From: RHKX01 sp046330415 | Lineage (GTDB): Bacteria; Actinomycetota; Thermoleophilia; Solirubrobacterales; 70-9 | Length of the DNA: 64,000 nucleotides | Assembly: GCA_046330415.1 (NCBI GenBank) | Contig: JAXLSW010000015.1 | Coordinates: 90,736-154,735 of the forward strand | Direction: 5' to 3' | Shown: in pieces, positions 1 through 7,258 of the stretch | Position numbering within the stretch: position 1 is the first letter of the stretch | How the letters are laid out: every line of letters starts with the position of its first letter | Made by a program: the position numbers and the translations under genes | The notes under the pieces: model-generated | The model's input: the letters and a program-made list of their open reading frames with translations, nothing else | The model's database searches: none | What the model was told of the DNA's origin: nothing

Positions 1-1133
1 CCGCGTTCGACGCACCGGCGGCGATGGCGATCTCCCCGGATGGCGACTCGCTGTATGTCGCCTCTCGCGTGTCCAGCAGCGTCACGCACTTCACGATCGG
101 CGCGGGTGGAGCCCTGAGCTTCGAGGCATGCGCCTCCGACAGCGGCTCGGGCGGTGACTGCAGCAACGTCCCCGGGACCGTCTTCGCAACCCCAGCCGTC
201 CTCGCCGTCAGTCCCGATGGAGGCGCGCTCTACGCGTCGGCGTCGCTGTCGGACACGCTCACCCGCTTCTCGCTCGCGCCGGCGGGGCAGATGGCCTACA
301 CGGGCTGCGTCTCCAACGCCGCGACCGGCACGTGCACCGATCTGCCCGGCTCGCCGATGCTGGAGCCGCAGGGGGTCGCGGTGGCGCCCGGCGGCGCGGC
401 GGTCCACGTGGTCGCAACCTCCTCCGACAGCCTCGTCGATCTGTCGGTCTCGCCGACCGGGGACCTTGCGTTTGCGGGCTGCTCCTCGCAATCGGGCTCA
501 GCCGGTACCTGCGCGGACCTGCCCGACGCCTTCGACGCGCCCAACGCCGTCGCGATCAGCCCAGACGGCCGCTCCATCTACGCCAACGCCTCGGTCTCCG
601 ACAGCGTCAGTCGCTTCGACGCAGGTGCCGGCGGGACCGCGACGTTCGCCGGTTGCATCTCCGACACCGGGACCGGCGGCATCTGCGCGGATCTTCCCGG
701 GGCCGCCTTCGACCGGCCCGCCGACCTGGCCATGAACGCCGCGGGCTCCGCCCTCTACGTGAGCGCCGCCGACTCCGACAGCGTCACCCAGTTCGCCCGC
801 GAGATGCCGGACACGACACCGCCGGGGCTGACGCTGAAGGTCAAGAAGAAGGGCAAGCTCGGGAAGCCGATCGCGGTGACCGCCACCTGCGACGAAACCT
901 GCTCCTTGTCGCTGTCGGGCACCTTGAAGCTCAAGGGGGGTGCGGTCGGGAGGCTGCCCGATCGGAGCGCGGCGCTCGCAGCGGGCGCCCCCGCCACCGT
1001 CAAGCTGAAGCCGAAGGGACGGTTGAAGCGCAAGCTGAGGCGAGTGGGGAAGGCGAGGGCGAGGATCACCATCGTCGCGACGGACGCCGCCGGTAACGTG
1101 ACCGATGCGTTCGCCAAGCAGCGGCTGAAGTGA
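1..1133 (+). CDS. Beta-propeller repeat surface protein, 5' end cut by the window
   Basis: The reading frame is already open at base 3 and runs to TGA 1131-1133, so the start lies outside the window. It holds about five units of roughly 57 residues, each opening with a variant of 'AFDAPxAVAISPDG' and containing a Cys pair (C-x-S-x5-G-x-C-x-x-LPG). The repeated 'SPDG...LYV' strands are typical of lactonase/NHL-like beta-propellers. A C-terminal module of about 100 residues follows after 'DTTPP', Lys-rich with 'ATDAAGN' near the end, as seen on many exported proteins of Solirubrobacterales. This is inferred to be an exported structural or binding protein; no catalytic residues are recognisable and the ligand is unknown. 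Confidence 0.75.
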   Translation, partial: AFDAPAAMAISPDGDSLYVASRVSSSVTHFTIGAGGALSFEACASDSGSGGDCSNVPGTVFATPAVLAVSPDGGALYASASLSDTLTRFSLAPAGQMAYTGCVSNAATGTCTDLPGSPMLEPQGVAVAPGGAAVHVVATSSDSLVDLSVSPTGDLAFAGCSSQSGSAGTCADLPDAFDAPNAVAISPDGRSIYANASVSDSVSRFDAGAGGTATFAGCISDTGTGGICADLPGAAFDRPADLAMNAAGSALYVSAADSDSVTQFAREMPDTTPPGLTLKVKKKGKLGKPIAVTATCDETCSLSLSGTLKLKGGAVGRLPDRSAALAAGAPATVKLKPKGRLKRKLRRVGKARARITIVATDAAGNVTDAFAKQRLK

Positions 1134-1165
1134 GCGCGAGACCGCTGAGCTTCCTCCGCTCCCTG

Positions 1166-1171
1166 TAGATT
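1166..1171 (+). promoter_or_regulatory. -10 hexamer TAGATT for the 59-aa protein
   Basis: TAGATT lies 8 nt before ATG 1180, which leaves no room for a ribosome binding site. A leaderless transcript is inferred. Confidence 0.45.
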
Positions 1172-1179
1172 CCCCGCCG

Positions 1180-1359
1180 ATGCAGCTCTTCGGATTCACG
1201 GTCGCGGCGATGGTCGCGTTCATGATCGGCTTCGGCGCCTTCGACCTCGGCGGCACCGTCAGCTTCCTGATCTTCCTGCTGATCCTCTTCATCGGCGCCA
1301 CCGTCAGGGCGTGGCATCCGTTGATCGAGTGGGCTCGCGGCCCCTCCTCGAAGCTCTAG
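1180..1359 (+). CDS. Small (59 aa) membrane protein
   Basis: Read directly from the sequence: ATG 1180 to TAG 1357-1359. The first two thirds is hydrophobic (start MQLFGFTVAAMVAFMIGF, then SFLIFLLILFIGATV), giving one or two transmembrane segments, followed by a short polar tail ending WARGPSSKL. The family is not recognised. A TAGATT hexamer just upstream and codon use like its neighbours support it being real. Its stop codon overlaps, on the opposite strand, the stop codon of the convergent phosphofructokinase gene, so no terminator can separate them. Confidence 0.55.
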   Translation: MQLFGFTVAAMVAFMIGFGAFDLGGTVSFLIFLLILFIGATVRAWHPLIEWARGPSSKL

Positions 1360-2390
1360 CCGAAGAAGACCTCGGCGGTCTCGAAGAACGCCGGGTCGAG
1401 CAGCTTCGGCTCGGCCAACGCCTCCTCGAGCGGCACCGTGACCACCTCGGAGCCCCGTAGCGCCACCATCGTCCCCGTTTCGCCGCGCGCGATCGCGTCG
1501 ATCGCGGCGACGCCGAAGCGCGTTCCCAGCACCCGGTCATAGGCGTTCGGGGTGCCGCCGCGCTGGACGTGGCCGAGGATCGTCATCCGGGTCTCGTAGC
1601 CGGTGCGCTTCTCGATCTCGCCCTCGAGGGCGAAGGCGATGCCGCCGAGCCGCTCGTGGCCGAAGGCGTCGAGCTCCCCGGTCGAGGCGATCAGCCCCTC
1701 GTCCTTGGGGTGCGCGCCCTCGCTGACGACGACGATCGAGAAGCGGCTCCCCTCCACATGGCGACGGCGCAGGCGCTCGCAGAGCTCGTCGATGTCGAAA
1801 GGGCGCTCGGGGACGAGGATCGCGTCGGCGCCCCCGGCCATCCCCGAGTAGGCGGCGATCCAGCCTGCGTGGCGGCCCATCACCTCGACCACGATGACGC
1901 GGTTGTGGGACTCCGCGGTGGTGTGGAGCCGGTCGATCGCGTCGGTCGCGATCTGCACCGCGGTCTGGAATCCGAAGGTGAAGTCGGTGCCGGCGAGGTC
2001 GTTGTCGATGGTCTTCGGGACGCCGACGACCGGCACGCCCGCCTCCGCCAGCTTGCCGGCGACGCCGAGCGTGTCCTCGCCGCCGATCGGGATCAGCATC
2101 TCGACGCCCGCCTGCTCCATACCGGCCAGAACCCCCTCGACCCCGGGCCCGTCCTCGTTGAAGGGGTTCGTCCGCGAGGTGCCGAGGATGGTCCCGCCGC
2201 GCGGCAGGATCCCGCGGGTCGCGTTCACGTCGAGGGGCCGCCCCTCGCCTGCGAGGACGCCGGCCCAGCCGTACTGGAAGCCGAAGAACTCGTTGTCGTG
2301 GGCCTTCACGCCCTTGCGGACCGCCGCGCGGATGACGGCGTTGAGTCCGGGGCAGTCGCCGCCGCCGGTGAGGATGCCGATTCGTGCCAT
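1356..2390 (-). CDS. pfp: 6-phosphofructokinase, predicted pyrophosphate-dependent
   Basis: Glycolytic enzyme phosphorylating fructose-6-phosphate; 344 aa, normal for the bacterial PFK family. Visible motifs are the N-terminal GGGDCPGLNAVI loop, GGEDT at residues 103-107, PKTIDND at 125-131 and a late GHVQRGG. Two positions decide the phosphate donor in this family: Gly in the ATP enzymes at the E. coli 104/124 equivalents, versus Asp and Lys in PPi enzymes. Here they are Asp106 and Lys126, so PPi is the predicted donor and the reaction would be reversible. ATG start at 2390 with a TAGGGT hexamer 6 nt upstream. A membrane pyrophosphatase is encoded at 45475. Confidence 0.9.
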   Translation of the reverse strand: MARIGILTGGGDCPGLNAVIRAAVRKGVKAHDNEFFGFQYGWAGVLAGEGRPLDVNATRGILPRGGTILGTSRTNPFNEDGPGVEGVLAGMEQAGVEMLIPIGGEDTLGVAGKLAEAGVPVVGVPKTIDNDLAGTDFTFGFQTAVQIATDAIDRLHTTAESHNRVIVVEVMGRHAGWIAAYSGMAGGADAILVPERPFDIDELCERLRRRHVEGSRFSIVVVSEGAHPKDEGLIASTGELDAFGHERLGGIAFALEGEIEKRTGYETRMTILGHVQRGGTPNAYDRVLGTRFGVAAIDAIARGETGTMVALRGSEVVTVPLEEALAEPKLLDPAFFETAEVFFG

Positions 2391-2396
2391 GCGGGG

Positions 2397-2402
2397 ACCC
2401 TA
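2397..2402 (-). promoter_or_regulatory. -10 hexamer TAGGGT for the PFK gene
   Basis: On the minus strand TAGGGT ends 6 nt before the ATG at 2390. Confidence 0.4.
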
Positions 2403-2534
2403 GCGGCGGGGCGGGCTCTCGCCGTTGTCCACATGTGAAGGATCTGCCTGCGAGTCGCCGCCCTTTGGGAGGGTGGGAGAACCACCCACATGGGGGATGG
2501 CGGGCGCGGAGGCCTGCCTGGAGGATCCCGGGTG

Positions 2535-3245
2535 ATGGGACGCCGGTTCGACGCGGGATTCGCCAGGGCGATGTCGTTGCTCGCCGTCTTCATCGCGCTC
2601 GGCACCACCGCCTACGCGGCCGGGCTGGCGAAGAACAGCGTCAAGTCCAAGCAGATCAAGGACGGCGCGATTCAGGGCAGAGACATCGGGGACGGCGCGG
2701 TGACCGGGGCCGATGTCGCCGACGGCTCGCTGACGGGGGCCGATGTCGCCGATGACTCGCTGAACGAGGCGGACGTCGCGGAGGCGAGCCTGGAGGGGGT
2801 CGTCGCGGCGAACGCCGACAGCATCGGCGACCTCCGGCTCGAGGAGATCGACTTCCAGACGGGCTTCGACCCCGGGGCGGTCAAGAGCATCCTCGCGTTC
2901 CCCGGTGTCTTCCGGATCGACGCGCAGTGCTCGAACGTCGGCGACGGGCTGGACATGGCCGCCTTCACCGCGGTCGCGAACTCGAGGATCTCGATGGTGG
3001 GAACGCGCGCTGTGGGCGCTGACGACTCCGATGCGGGCAACGTCGTCGAGCAGACCGCCAGCCAGGACAACGTCTTCAACCCCGGGGAGGCGTTCCCCAT
3101 CGACAACAACCTGCCGTCGGTCAGCAGCGCTCATACCGCGGTGATCACCTTCTCGACGCTGCAGGGCTTCAGCGCCACGGTGCACCTCTACTCAGCGGAG
3201 CTCGGCGGCGGCTGCAAGGTCGTCGGGACGGCGGTGGGCGGATGA
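2535..3245 (+). CDS. Exported 'AxGLAKNSVKSKQIKDG' family protein, tandem copy 1
   Basis: 236 aa from ATG 2535, chosen because GGAGG at 2519-2524 sits correctly ahead of it and the length then matches its two neighbours; an upstream in-frame ATG at 2490 has no RBS. Order: short basic N-terminus, one hydrophobic helix (about residues 12-30, LLAVFIALGTTAYA), the NSVKSKQIKDGAI motif, then about four ten-residue repeats of the type ADVADxSLTG, then a roughly 150-residue domain with conserved FPGVFRIDAQC and a second Cys near the C-terminus, possibly a disulfide. The repeats suggest a beta-solenoid or trimerising stalk. Surface location is inferred; function unknown. First of three genes joined by ATGA overlaps. 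Confidence 0.8.
   Translation: MGRRFDAGFARAMSLLAVFIALGTTAYAAGLAKNSVKSKQIKDGAIQGRDIGDGAVTGADVADGSLTGADVADDSLNEADVAEASLEGVVAANADSIGDLRLEEIDFQTGFDPGAVKSILAFPGVFRIDAQCSNVGDGLDMAAFTAVANSRISMVGTRAVGADDSDAGNVVEQTASQDNVFNPGEAFPIDNNLPSVSSAHTAVITFSTLQGFSATVHLYSAELGGGCKVVGTAVGG
2559..2721 (+). repeat. 163-bp exact direct repeat shared with 3260-3422
   Basis: Bases 2559-2721 and 3260-3422 (offset 701) are identical by eye. They cover the membrane helix, the KNSVKSKQIKDG motif and the first repeat of paralogues 1 and 2. The third paralogue keeps an 83-bp identical core at 4025-4107. The C-terminal domains have diverged strongly, so the 5' parts were duplicated recently or are being homogenised. Confidence 0.85.
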
Positions 3246-3946
3246 TCAGGCAGCTGAGCTTCGCCAGGGCGATGTCGTTGCTCGCCGTCTTCATCGCGCT
3301 CGGCACCACCGCCTACGCGGCCGGGCTGGCGAAGAACAGCGTCAAGTCCAAGCAGATCAAGGACGGCGCGATTCAGGGCAGAGACATCGGGGACGGCGCG
3401 GTGACCGGGGCCGATGTCGCCGGTGACTCGCTGACGGGGGCCGATGTCGCCGACGACTCCCTGACCGGGGCCGACATCGCCGAGGGCACCCTGCAGGGAG
3501 TCTCCGCGGCCGACAGCGCCACGGTCAACGGCTTCGTCGTCAAGAAGGTCAACTTCCAGAGCGCGGCCGACAACGGCGTCGTCAGGAGCATCCTCGTCTT
3601 CCCCGGCGTGTTCCGGATCGATGCGCAGTGCGCGACCGTCGGCGACCGCCAGGACATCACCGCCTTCACGGCCGTCGACAACTCGACGATCGCGATCGAG
3701 GGCACCGCGGCCATCTCCGCCAACGACCTCGACGGCGCGAGGGACATCAGCTCGAACACCGACTTCGACTTCGACTCCAACGAGGGGTTCGCGATCGACA
3801 ACAGCCTCCCGCGGGCGCCGGGAGACAACCAGGCCACGATCGTCTTCTCGACGCCGGCCGGATTCACCGCGACCGTCGAGTTGCTCACCAACTTCGACTT
3901 CGGGTCGAACCGCTGCGCGATCACCGGAGCGGCGGTGGCGAGATGA
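3242..3946 (+). CDS. Exported 'AxGLAKNSVKSKQIKDG' family protein, tandem copy 2
   Basis: 234 aa; ATG 3242 overlaps the TGA of copy 1 (ATGA), so translational coupling is expected. Same architecture as copy 1: membrane helix, NSVKSKQIKDGAI motif, decapeptide repeats (ADVAGDSLTG, ADVADDSLTG, ADIAEGTLQG), then a C-terminal domain with FPGVFRIDAQC and a late Cys (SNRC). The 5' end is DNA-identical to copy 1 over 163 bp, while the C-terminal domain is clearly divergent. This looks like a set of related surface subunits with a constant anchor and variable heads; that role is inference. Confidence 0.8.
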   Translation: MIRQLSFARAMSLLAVFIALGTTAYAAGLAKNSVKSKQIKDGAIQGRDIGDGAVTGADVAGDSLTGADVADDSLTGADIAEGTLQGVSAADSATVNGFVVKKVNFQSAADNGVVRSILVFPGVFRIDAQCATVGDRQDITAFTAVDNSTIAIEGTAAISANDLDGARDISSNTDFDFDSNEGFAIDNSLPRAPGDNQATIVFSTPAGFTATVELLTNFDFGSNRCAITGAAVAR

Positions 3947-4656
3947 GCCGGATGCGAGCGGCGCGGGGCCGCACCACCCTCTCGAACGCGCTCTCGCTCG
4001 TCGCCGTGTTCATCGCGCTCGGCGCCACCGCCTACGCGGCCGGGCTGGCGAAGAACAGCGTCAAGTCCAAGCAGATCAAGGACGGCGCGATTCAGGGCAG
4101 AGACATCAGAGACGGCGCGGTGACGGGGGGGAAGGCCGGCGAGGGCTCGTTGGCGGGTGCCGACTTCGCCGCCGACGCGCTGAGTGGAGCAGATGTCGAC
4201 GAGGGCACCCTGCGGGGGGTGCGGGCGACGTCGACGGCGAGGGTCGGCGGCCTGCAGGTGAAGAAGATCGACTTCCAGGTCGGGACCACGAACACCGTCA
4301 CCAACGTCCTCGAGTTCCCGGGCGTCTTCCGGATCGACGCGCTCTGCGCCAACTTCGGCGACGTCCTCGACATCAACGCCGCCACCGGGGTCGACAACGC
4401 AACCATCTCGGTGGTCGGATCGTTTGCGGCGAGCGGCAACGAGGAGGACGCCTTCCGCAACCTCAGCTCCGCCATCGACGACGACTTCGACAAGTCGGAG
4501 ACCTTCTCCATCGACGGGAACCTGCCATCGGTGGGGAGCCGCCAGCATGCCTCCATCCAGTTCTCGACACCCGCTGGATTCGTCGCGACGGTGGACATCG
4601 CGACGGAGGAGCTCGGCCCTTCATGCAAGGTCACCGGCTTCGCGATCGGCGGCTGA
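3943..4656 (+). CDS. Exported 'AxGLAKNSVKSKQIKDG' family protein, tandem copy 3
   Basis: 237 aa from ATG 3943, which overlaps the TGA of copy 2. A longer open frame back to 3628 is only the shadow of copy 2. N-terminus MSRMRAARGRTTLSNALSLV, then the same hydrophobic helix and KNSVKSKQIKDG motif; the decapeptide repeats are more degenerate (GKAGEGSLAG, ADFAADALSG). The C-terminal domain has FPGVFRIDALC and a final Cys (PSC). Most divergent of the three. The set ends here with a 25-nt gap to the next gene, which has its own -10-like hexamer. Confidence 0.8.
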   Translation: MSRMRAARGRTTLSNALSLVAVFIALGATAYAAGLAKNSVKSKQIKDGAIQGRDIRDGAVTGGKAGEGSLAGADFAADALSGADVDEGTLRGVRATSTARVGGLQVKKIDFQVGTTNTVTNVLEFPGVFRIDALCANFGDVLDINAATGVDNATISVVGSFAASGNEEDAFRNLSSAIDDDFDKSETFSIDGNLPSVGSRQHASIQFSTPAGFVATVDIATEELGPSCKVTGFAIGG

Positions 4657-4667
4657 TCCTCGGACGC

Positions 4668-4673
4668 GATAAT
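4668..4673 (+). promoter_or_regulatory. -10 hexamer GATAAT before the DCC gene
   Basis: GATAAT ends 8 nt before ATG 4682, suggesting a leaderless mRNA starting at or next to the codon. Confidence 0.4.
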
Positions 4674-4681
4674 CCGCGTCG

Positions 4682-5077
4682 ATGGACTCGCGCCGGGACC
4701 ACGCCCTGCTCTACGACGACGACTGCGGCTTCTGCAAGCTCTGCGTCCGCGGGATGCTGCGTCTCGATCGCGACGAGCGCCTGCTGCCCGTGTCGATCCA
4801 GAGCGAGGAGGGCCAGCGGCTGCTCACCGAGGTTCCAGAGGCCGACCGGCTCGCCTCGATGCACCTGGTGACGCCCGGCGGCGTCGTCCTCTCCGGCGGC
4901 GCGGCGTTGCCCCTGATCTCGAAGCTCCTGCCGGGCGGGACCGTGCCGTCGCGGGCGATGCGCCGCTTCCAGCCGCAGACGGACGCCACCTATCGCTGGG
5001 TCGCGGGCCATCGCTCCCTCTTCGGCCGTCTCGGCATCCGCTCGCGCCGGCCGATCGATCCCGTCGATGCGCCCTAG
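4682..5077 (+). CDS. DCC-family (DUF393) thiol-disulfide oxidoreductase-like protein
   Basis: 131 aa. The N-terminal YDDDCGFCKLCVRGM carries the D-C-x-x-C signature of the DCC family, thioredoxin-fold proteins of about 110-140 aa thought to act in thiol-disulfide exchange; a GGxAxLPLISKLLPGG segment in the middle also fits the family. No signal peptide, so cytoplasmic. The stop codon overlaps the start of the following lipoprotein gene by 11 nt, so the two form an operon, but I see no functional link between them. Confidence 0.8.
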   Translation: MDSRRDHALLYDDDCGFCKLCVRGMLRLDRDERLLPVSIQSEEGQRLLTEVPEADRLASMHLVTPGGVVLSGGAALPLISKLLPGGTVPSRAMRRFQPQTDATYRWVAGHRSLFGRLGIRSRRPIDPVDAP

Positions 5078-6251
5078 GCGCGGGGCGCCCCTCGCCGTCG
5101 TCGTGGCGCTGGCGATCGGGGTCGCGGCGCTGGCGGGCTGCAGCGACGACCCCGATGCCGACGCATCGCTGAACGTCTACCTGAGCGCCCCGCTCAGCGG
5201 CCCGCGGGCGGAGGACGGGCGGGACGTCGCCGACGGTGCCGAGCTGGCGCTCGCGGACGCGGGCGGCGAGGCCGGGGGGGTCGAGGTGGTGCTGACGAGC
5301 CTCGACGACGCGACCGACGATGGCTGGGGCGCGGCCGCCGCCGCCGACGCGCGGACCGCGAGCGAGGACACGACGGCGATCGCCTACATCGGTGAGCTCG
5401 ACTCGGGCGCCTCCCGGACCTCGATCCCGATCACCAACCAGGCGGGGATCCTCCAGGTCTCACCCGGTGCGAGCGCTGTCGATCTGACCCGCGATGCGCC
5501 GGGATCGGACGGCGTTCCCGACGTGCAGGCGAGCGGCGATCGGACCTTCGGCCGCGTCATCCCCAGCGATCGTGACCAGGGCGAGGCGGCGGCGGTGTGG
5601 ATGGCGGCCGACGGGATCGCCGCGACCGAGGTGCTCGGCGGCGAGACCCCGTTCGGCGAGTCGCTGCTCGACGGCTTCGAGTCCGCGCCCGGCGCGCCGG
5701 AGATCGTCAGCGGGGCGGAGGAGCCCGATGCCGCCTATGACGTCCAGGACGACCCGTTCGAGGACCGCGAGCCCGGTTTCACGCCGCGCACCCGAGGGCC
5801 TCTCTACGGGAGCGATGCGCTGCTGGAGCCGGGCGATCGCGAGCGCGTCGCGACGCTTGCGGGTTCCTGCCGCCGCCCCTCGACCTGCCCGCGGGGTGGA
5901 AGCAGGGATGTGCTGCTGACCTCCGCCGCCATGGACCCGTCCCAGCTGCCCCCGGCCGCGGCCGATTTCCTGGCGGCCTTCGAGGACGAGTACGGGCGCT
6001 CGCCGGGTCCGTATGCCGCCTACGGATACGAGGCGATGGCGGTCGTCCTCTATGCGATCGACCGGGCCGATGATCCGACCGACCGCGGCGACGTCGTCGA
6101 CGCGTTCTTCGCCACTACCGACCGCGACTCGATCCTCGGGAGCTATTCGATCGACGACGTCGGCGACACGACGCTGCCGCAACTCGGCGCCTACGAGATC
6201 GGCCCCGGCGGTGTGCCGCGGCCCGAGCCCGAAGCGCTCACGCTTCCCTGA
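5067..6251 (+). CDS. Branched-chain amino acid-type ABC substrate-binding lipoprotein
   Basis: 394 aa. The N-terminus is an Arg-rich signal peptide ending in the lipobox LAGC (Cys about residue 25), so the mature protein is membrane-anchored. The rest fits the periplasmic-binding fold type I (Leu/Ile/Val-binding/receptor ligand-binding family): NVYLSAPLSGP at the start of strand 1, AIAYIGELDSGASRTSIPI around the ligand pocket, and AAYGYEAMAVVLYAI near the end. No permease or ATPase genes lie beside it, so it may serve a distant transporter or act as a sensor. Start ATG 5067 overlaps the previous gene. Confidence 0.8.
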   Translation: MRPRRGAPLAVVVALAIGVAALAGCSDDPDADASLNVYLSAPLSGPRAEDGRDVADGAELALADAGGEAGGVEVVLTSLDDATDDGWGAAAAADARTASEDTTAIAYIGELDSGASRTSIPITNQAGILQVSPGASAVDLTRDAPGSDGVPDVQASGDRTFGRVIPSDRDQGEAAAVWMAADGIAATEVLGGETPFGESLLDGFESAPGAPEIVSGAEEPDAAYDVQDDPFEDREPGFTPRTRGPLYGSDALLEPGDRERVATLAGSCRRPSTCPRGGSRDVLLTSAAMDPSQLPPAAADFLAAFEDEYGRSPGPYAAYGYEAMAVVLYAIDRADDPTDRGDVVDAFFATTDRDSILGSYSIDDVGDTTLPQLGAYEIGPGGVPRPEPEALTLP

Positions 6252-6291
6252 CGCAATCGGCTTCGCCCTGGGGCGGCCACGCGGCGAGCGT

Positions 6292-7203
6292 TCAGCCGAC
6301 CGCGTTCCCCATCGCCGCGTCGATGTCGGTGAAGCGGAACTCGTAGCCGCCCTCGGTGGCGCGTTTGGGGAGGGCGCGCTGTCCCGCCGTCGCGGCGATC
6401 TCGCCGAACTCGGAGCCGAACCGCGCCTTGACGGCGAGCTTCGGCACCGGCAGGACGGCGGGGCGGTGCAGGGCGCGGCCGAGCGCCTTCGAGAACTCGC
6501 GGTTGGTGACCGGGTTCGGTGCAGTCGCGTTGAAGGGGCCCGTGGCGGTGTCGGTGTCGAGCGCCCAGAGGATGATCCCCACCTCGTCCTCGAGGCTGAT
6601 CCACGGCATGTAGTTGCGGCCGCCGGCAACGGGGCCGCCGACGCCGAGCTTGAAGGGGAGCAGCAACTCGGCGAGCAGACCTGCGTCCTTGGTCAGCAGC
6701 AACCCGGTTCTGATCAGGGCGACGCGGACGCCGCCCGCCTCGGCCTCCTGCGCCGCGGCCTCCCAGTCCACGCACACCTGCGCGTCGAAGGTCGACCCCG
6801 CCGCGGTGCTCTCGTCGACGAACTCGGTCCCGCGATCGCCGTAGTAGCCGACCGCGGAGCCGCTGACGAGCACGCCGGGCGACGGCTCGGCCGCCAGCAT
6901 CCCGGCGACCAGGTTCTTCGTCGCCGTGATCCGGCTCTCGCGGATCGCTCGCTTCGCGTCGTCGGTCCAGCGCTGGTTGATGGGCTCGCCGACGAGGTTG
7001 ACGACACCGTCGACGCCGTCGAAGGCCTCCGCCGCAGGCCGCTCCTCGGTCGCGTTCCACGCGTGCCAGTCGATCCGCGGCTCCGCGGCCGTCGCACGCT
7101 CGGGGTCGCGGGAGAGGCCGACGACCTCATCGCCGCGGGCGAGGAGCGCGTCCGCCACGGCGCCGCCGATCGTGCCGGTCGCGCCGGTGATCAGGACCTT
7201 CAT
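6292..7203 (-). CDS. TIGR01777-family NAD(P)-dependent epimerase-like protein
   Basis: 303 aa, the usual length. The Rossmann fold opens with MKVLITGATGTIGGAVADAL (GxxGxxG), followed by GVDGVVNLVGEPI, a feature of the YfcH/SulA-like extended SDR group, then SGSAVGYYGDRG with the Tyr of the active-site region. The C-terminal part (ALGRALHRPAVLPVPKLAVK) corresponds to the DUF1731 tail. Substrate is unknown for the family. It converges with the lipoprotein gene on its left and is followed by a 55-nt gap from the malic enzyme gene transcribed the same way. Confidence 0.85.
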   Translation of the reverse strand: MKVLITGATGTIGGAVADALLARGDEVVGLSRDPERATAAEPRIDWHAWNATEERPAAEAFDGVDGVVNLVGEPINQRWTDDAKRAIRESRITATKNLVAGMLAAEPSPGVLVSGSAVGYYGDRGTEFVDESTAAGSTFDAQVCVDWEAAAQEAEAGGVRVALIRTGLLLTKDAGLLAELLLPFKLGVGGPVAGGRNYMPWISLEDEVGIILWALDTDTATGPFNATAPNPVTNREFSKALGRALHRPAVLPVPKLAVKARFGSEFGEIAATAGQRALPKRATEGGYEFRFTDIDAAMGNAVG

Positions 7204-7258
7204 CGTTGCCTCCTACGGGTTGTGGGCCTTGCAGCGGTCGTTGCCCGCCCGGCGGCCG

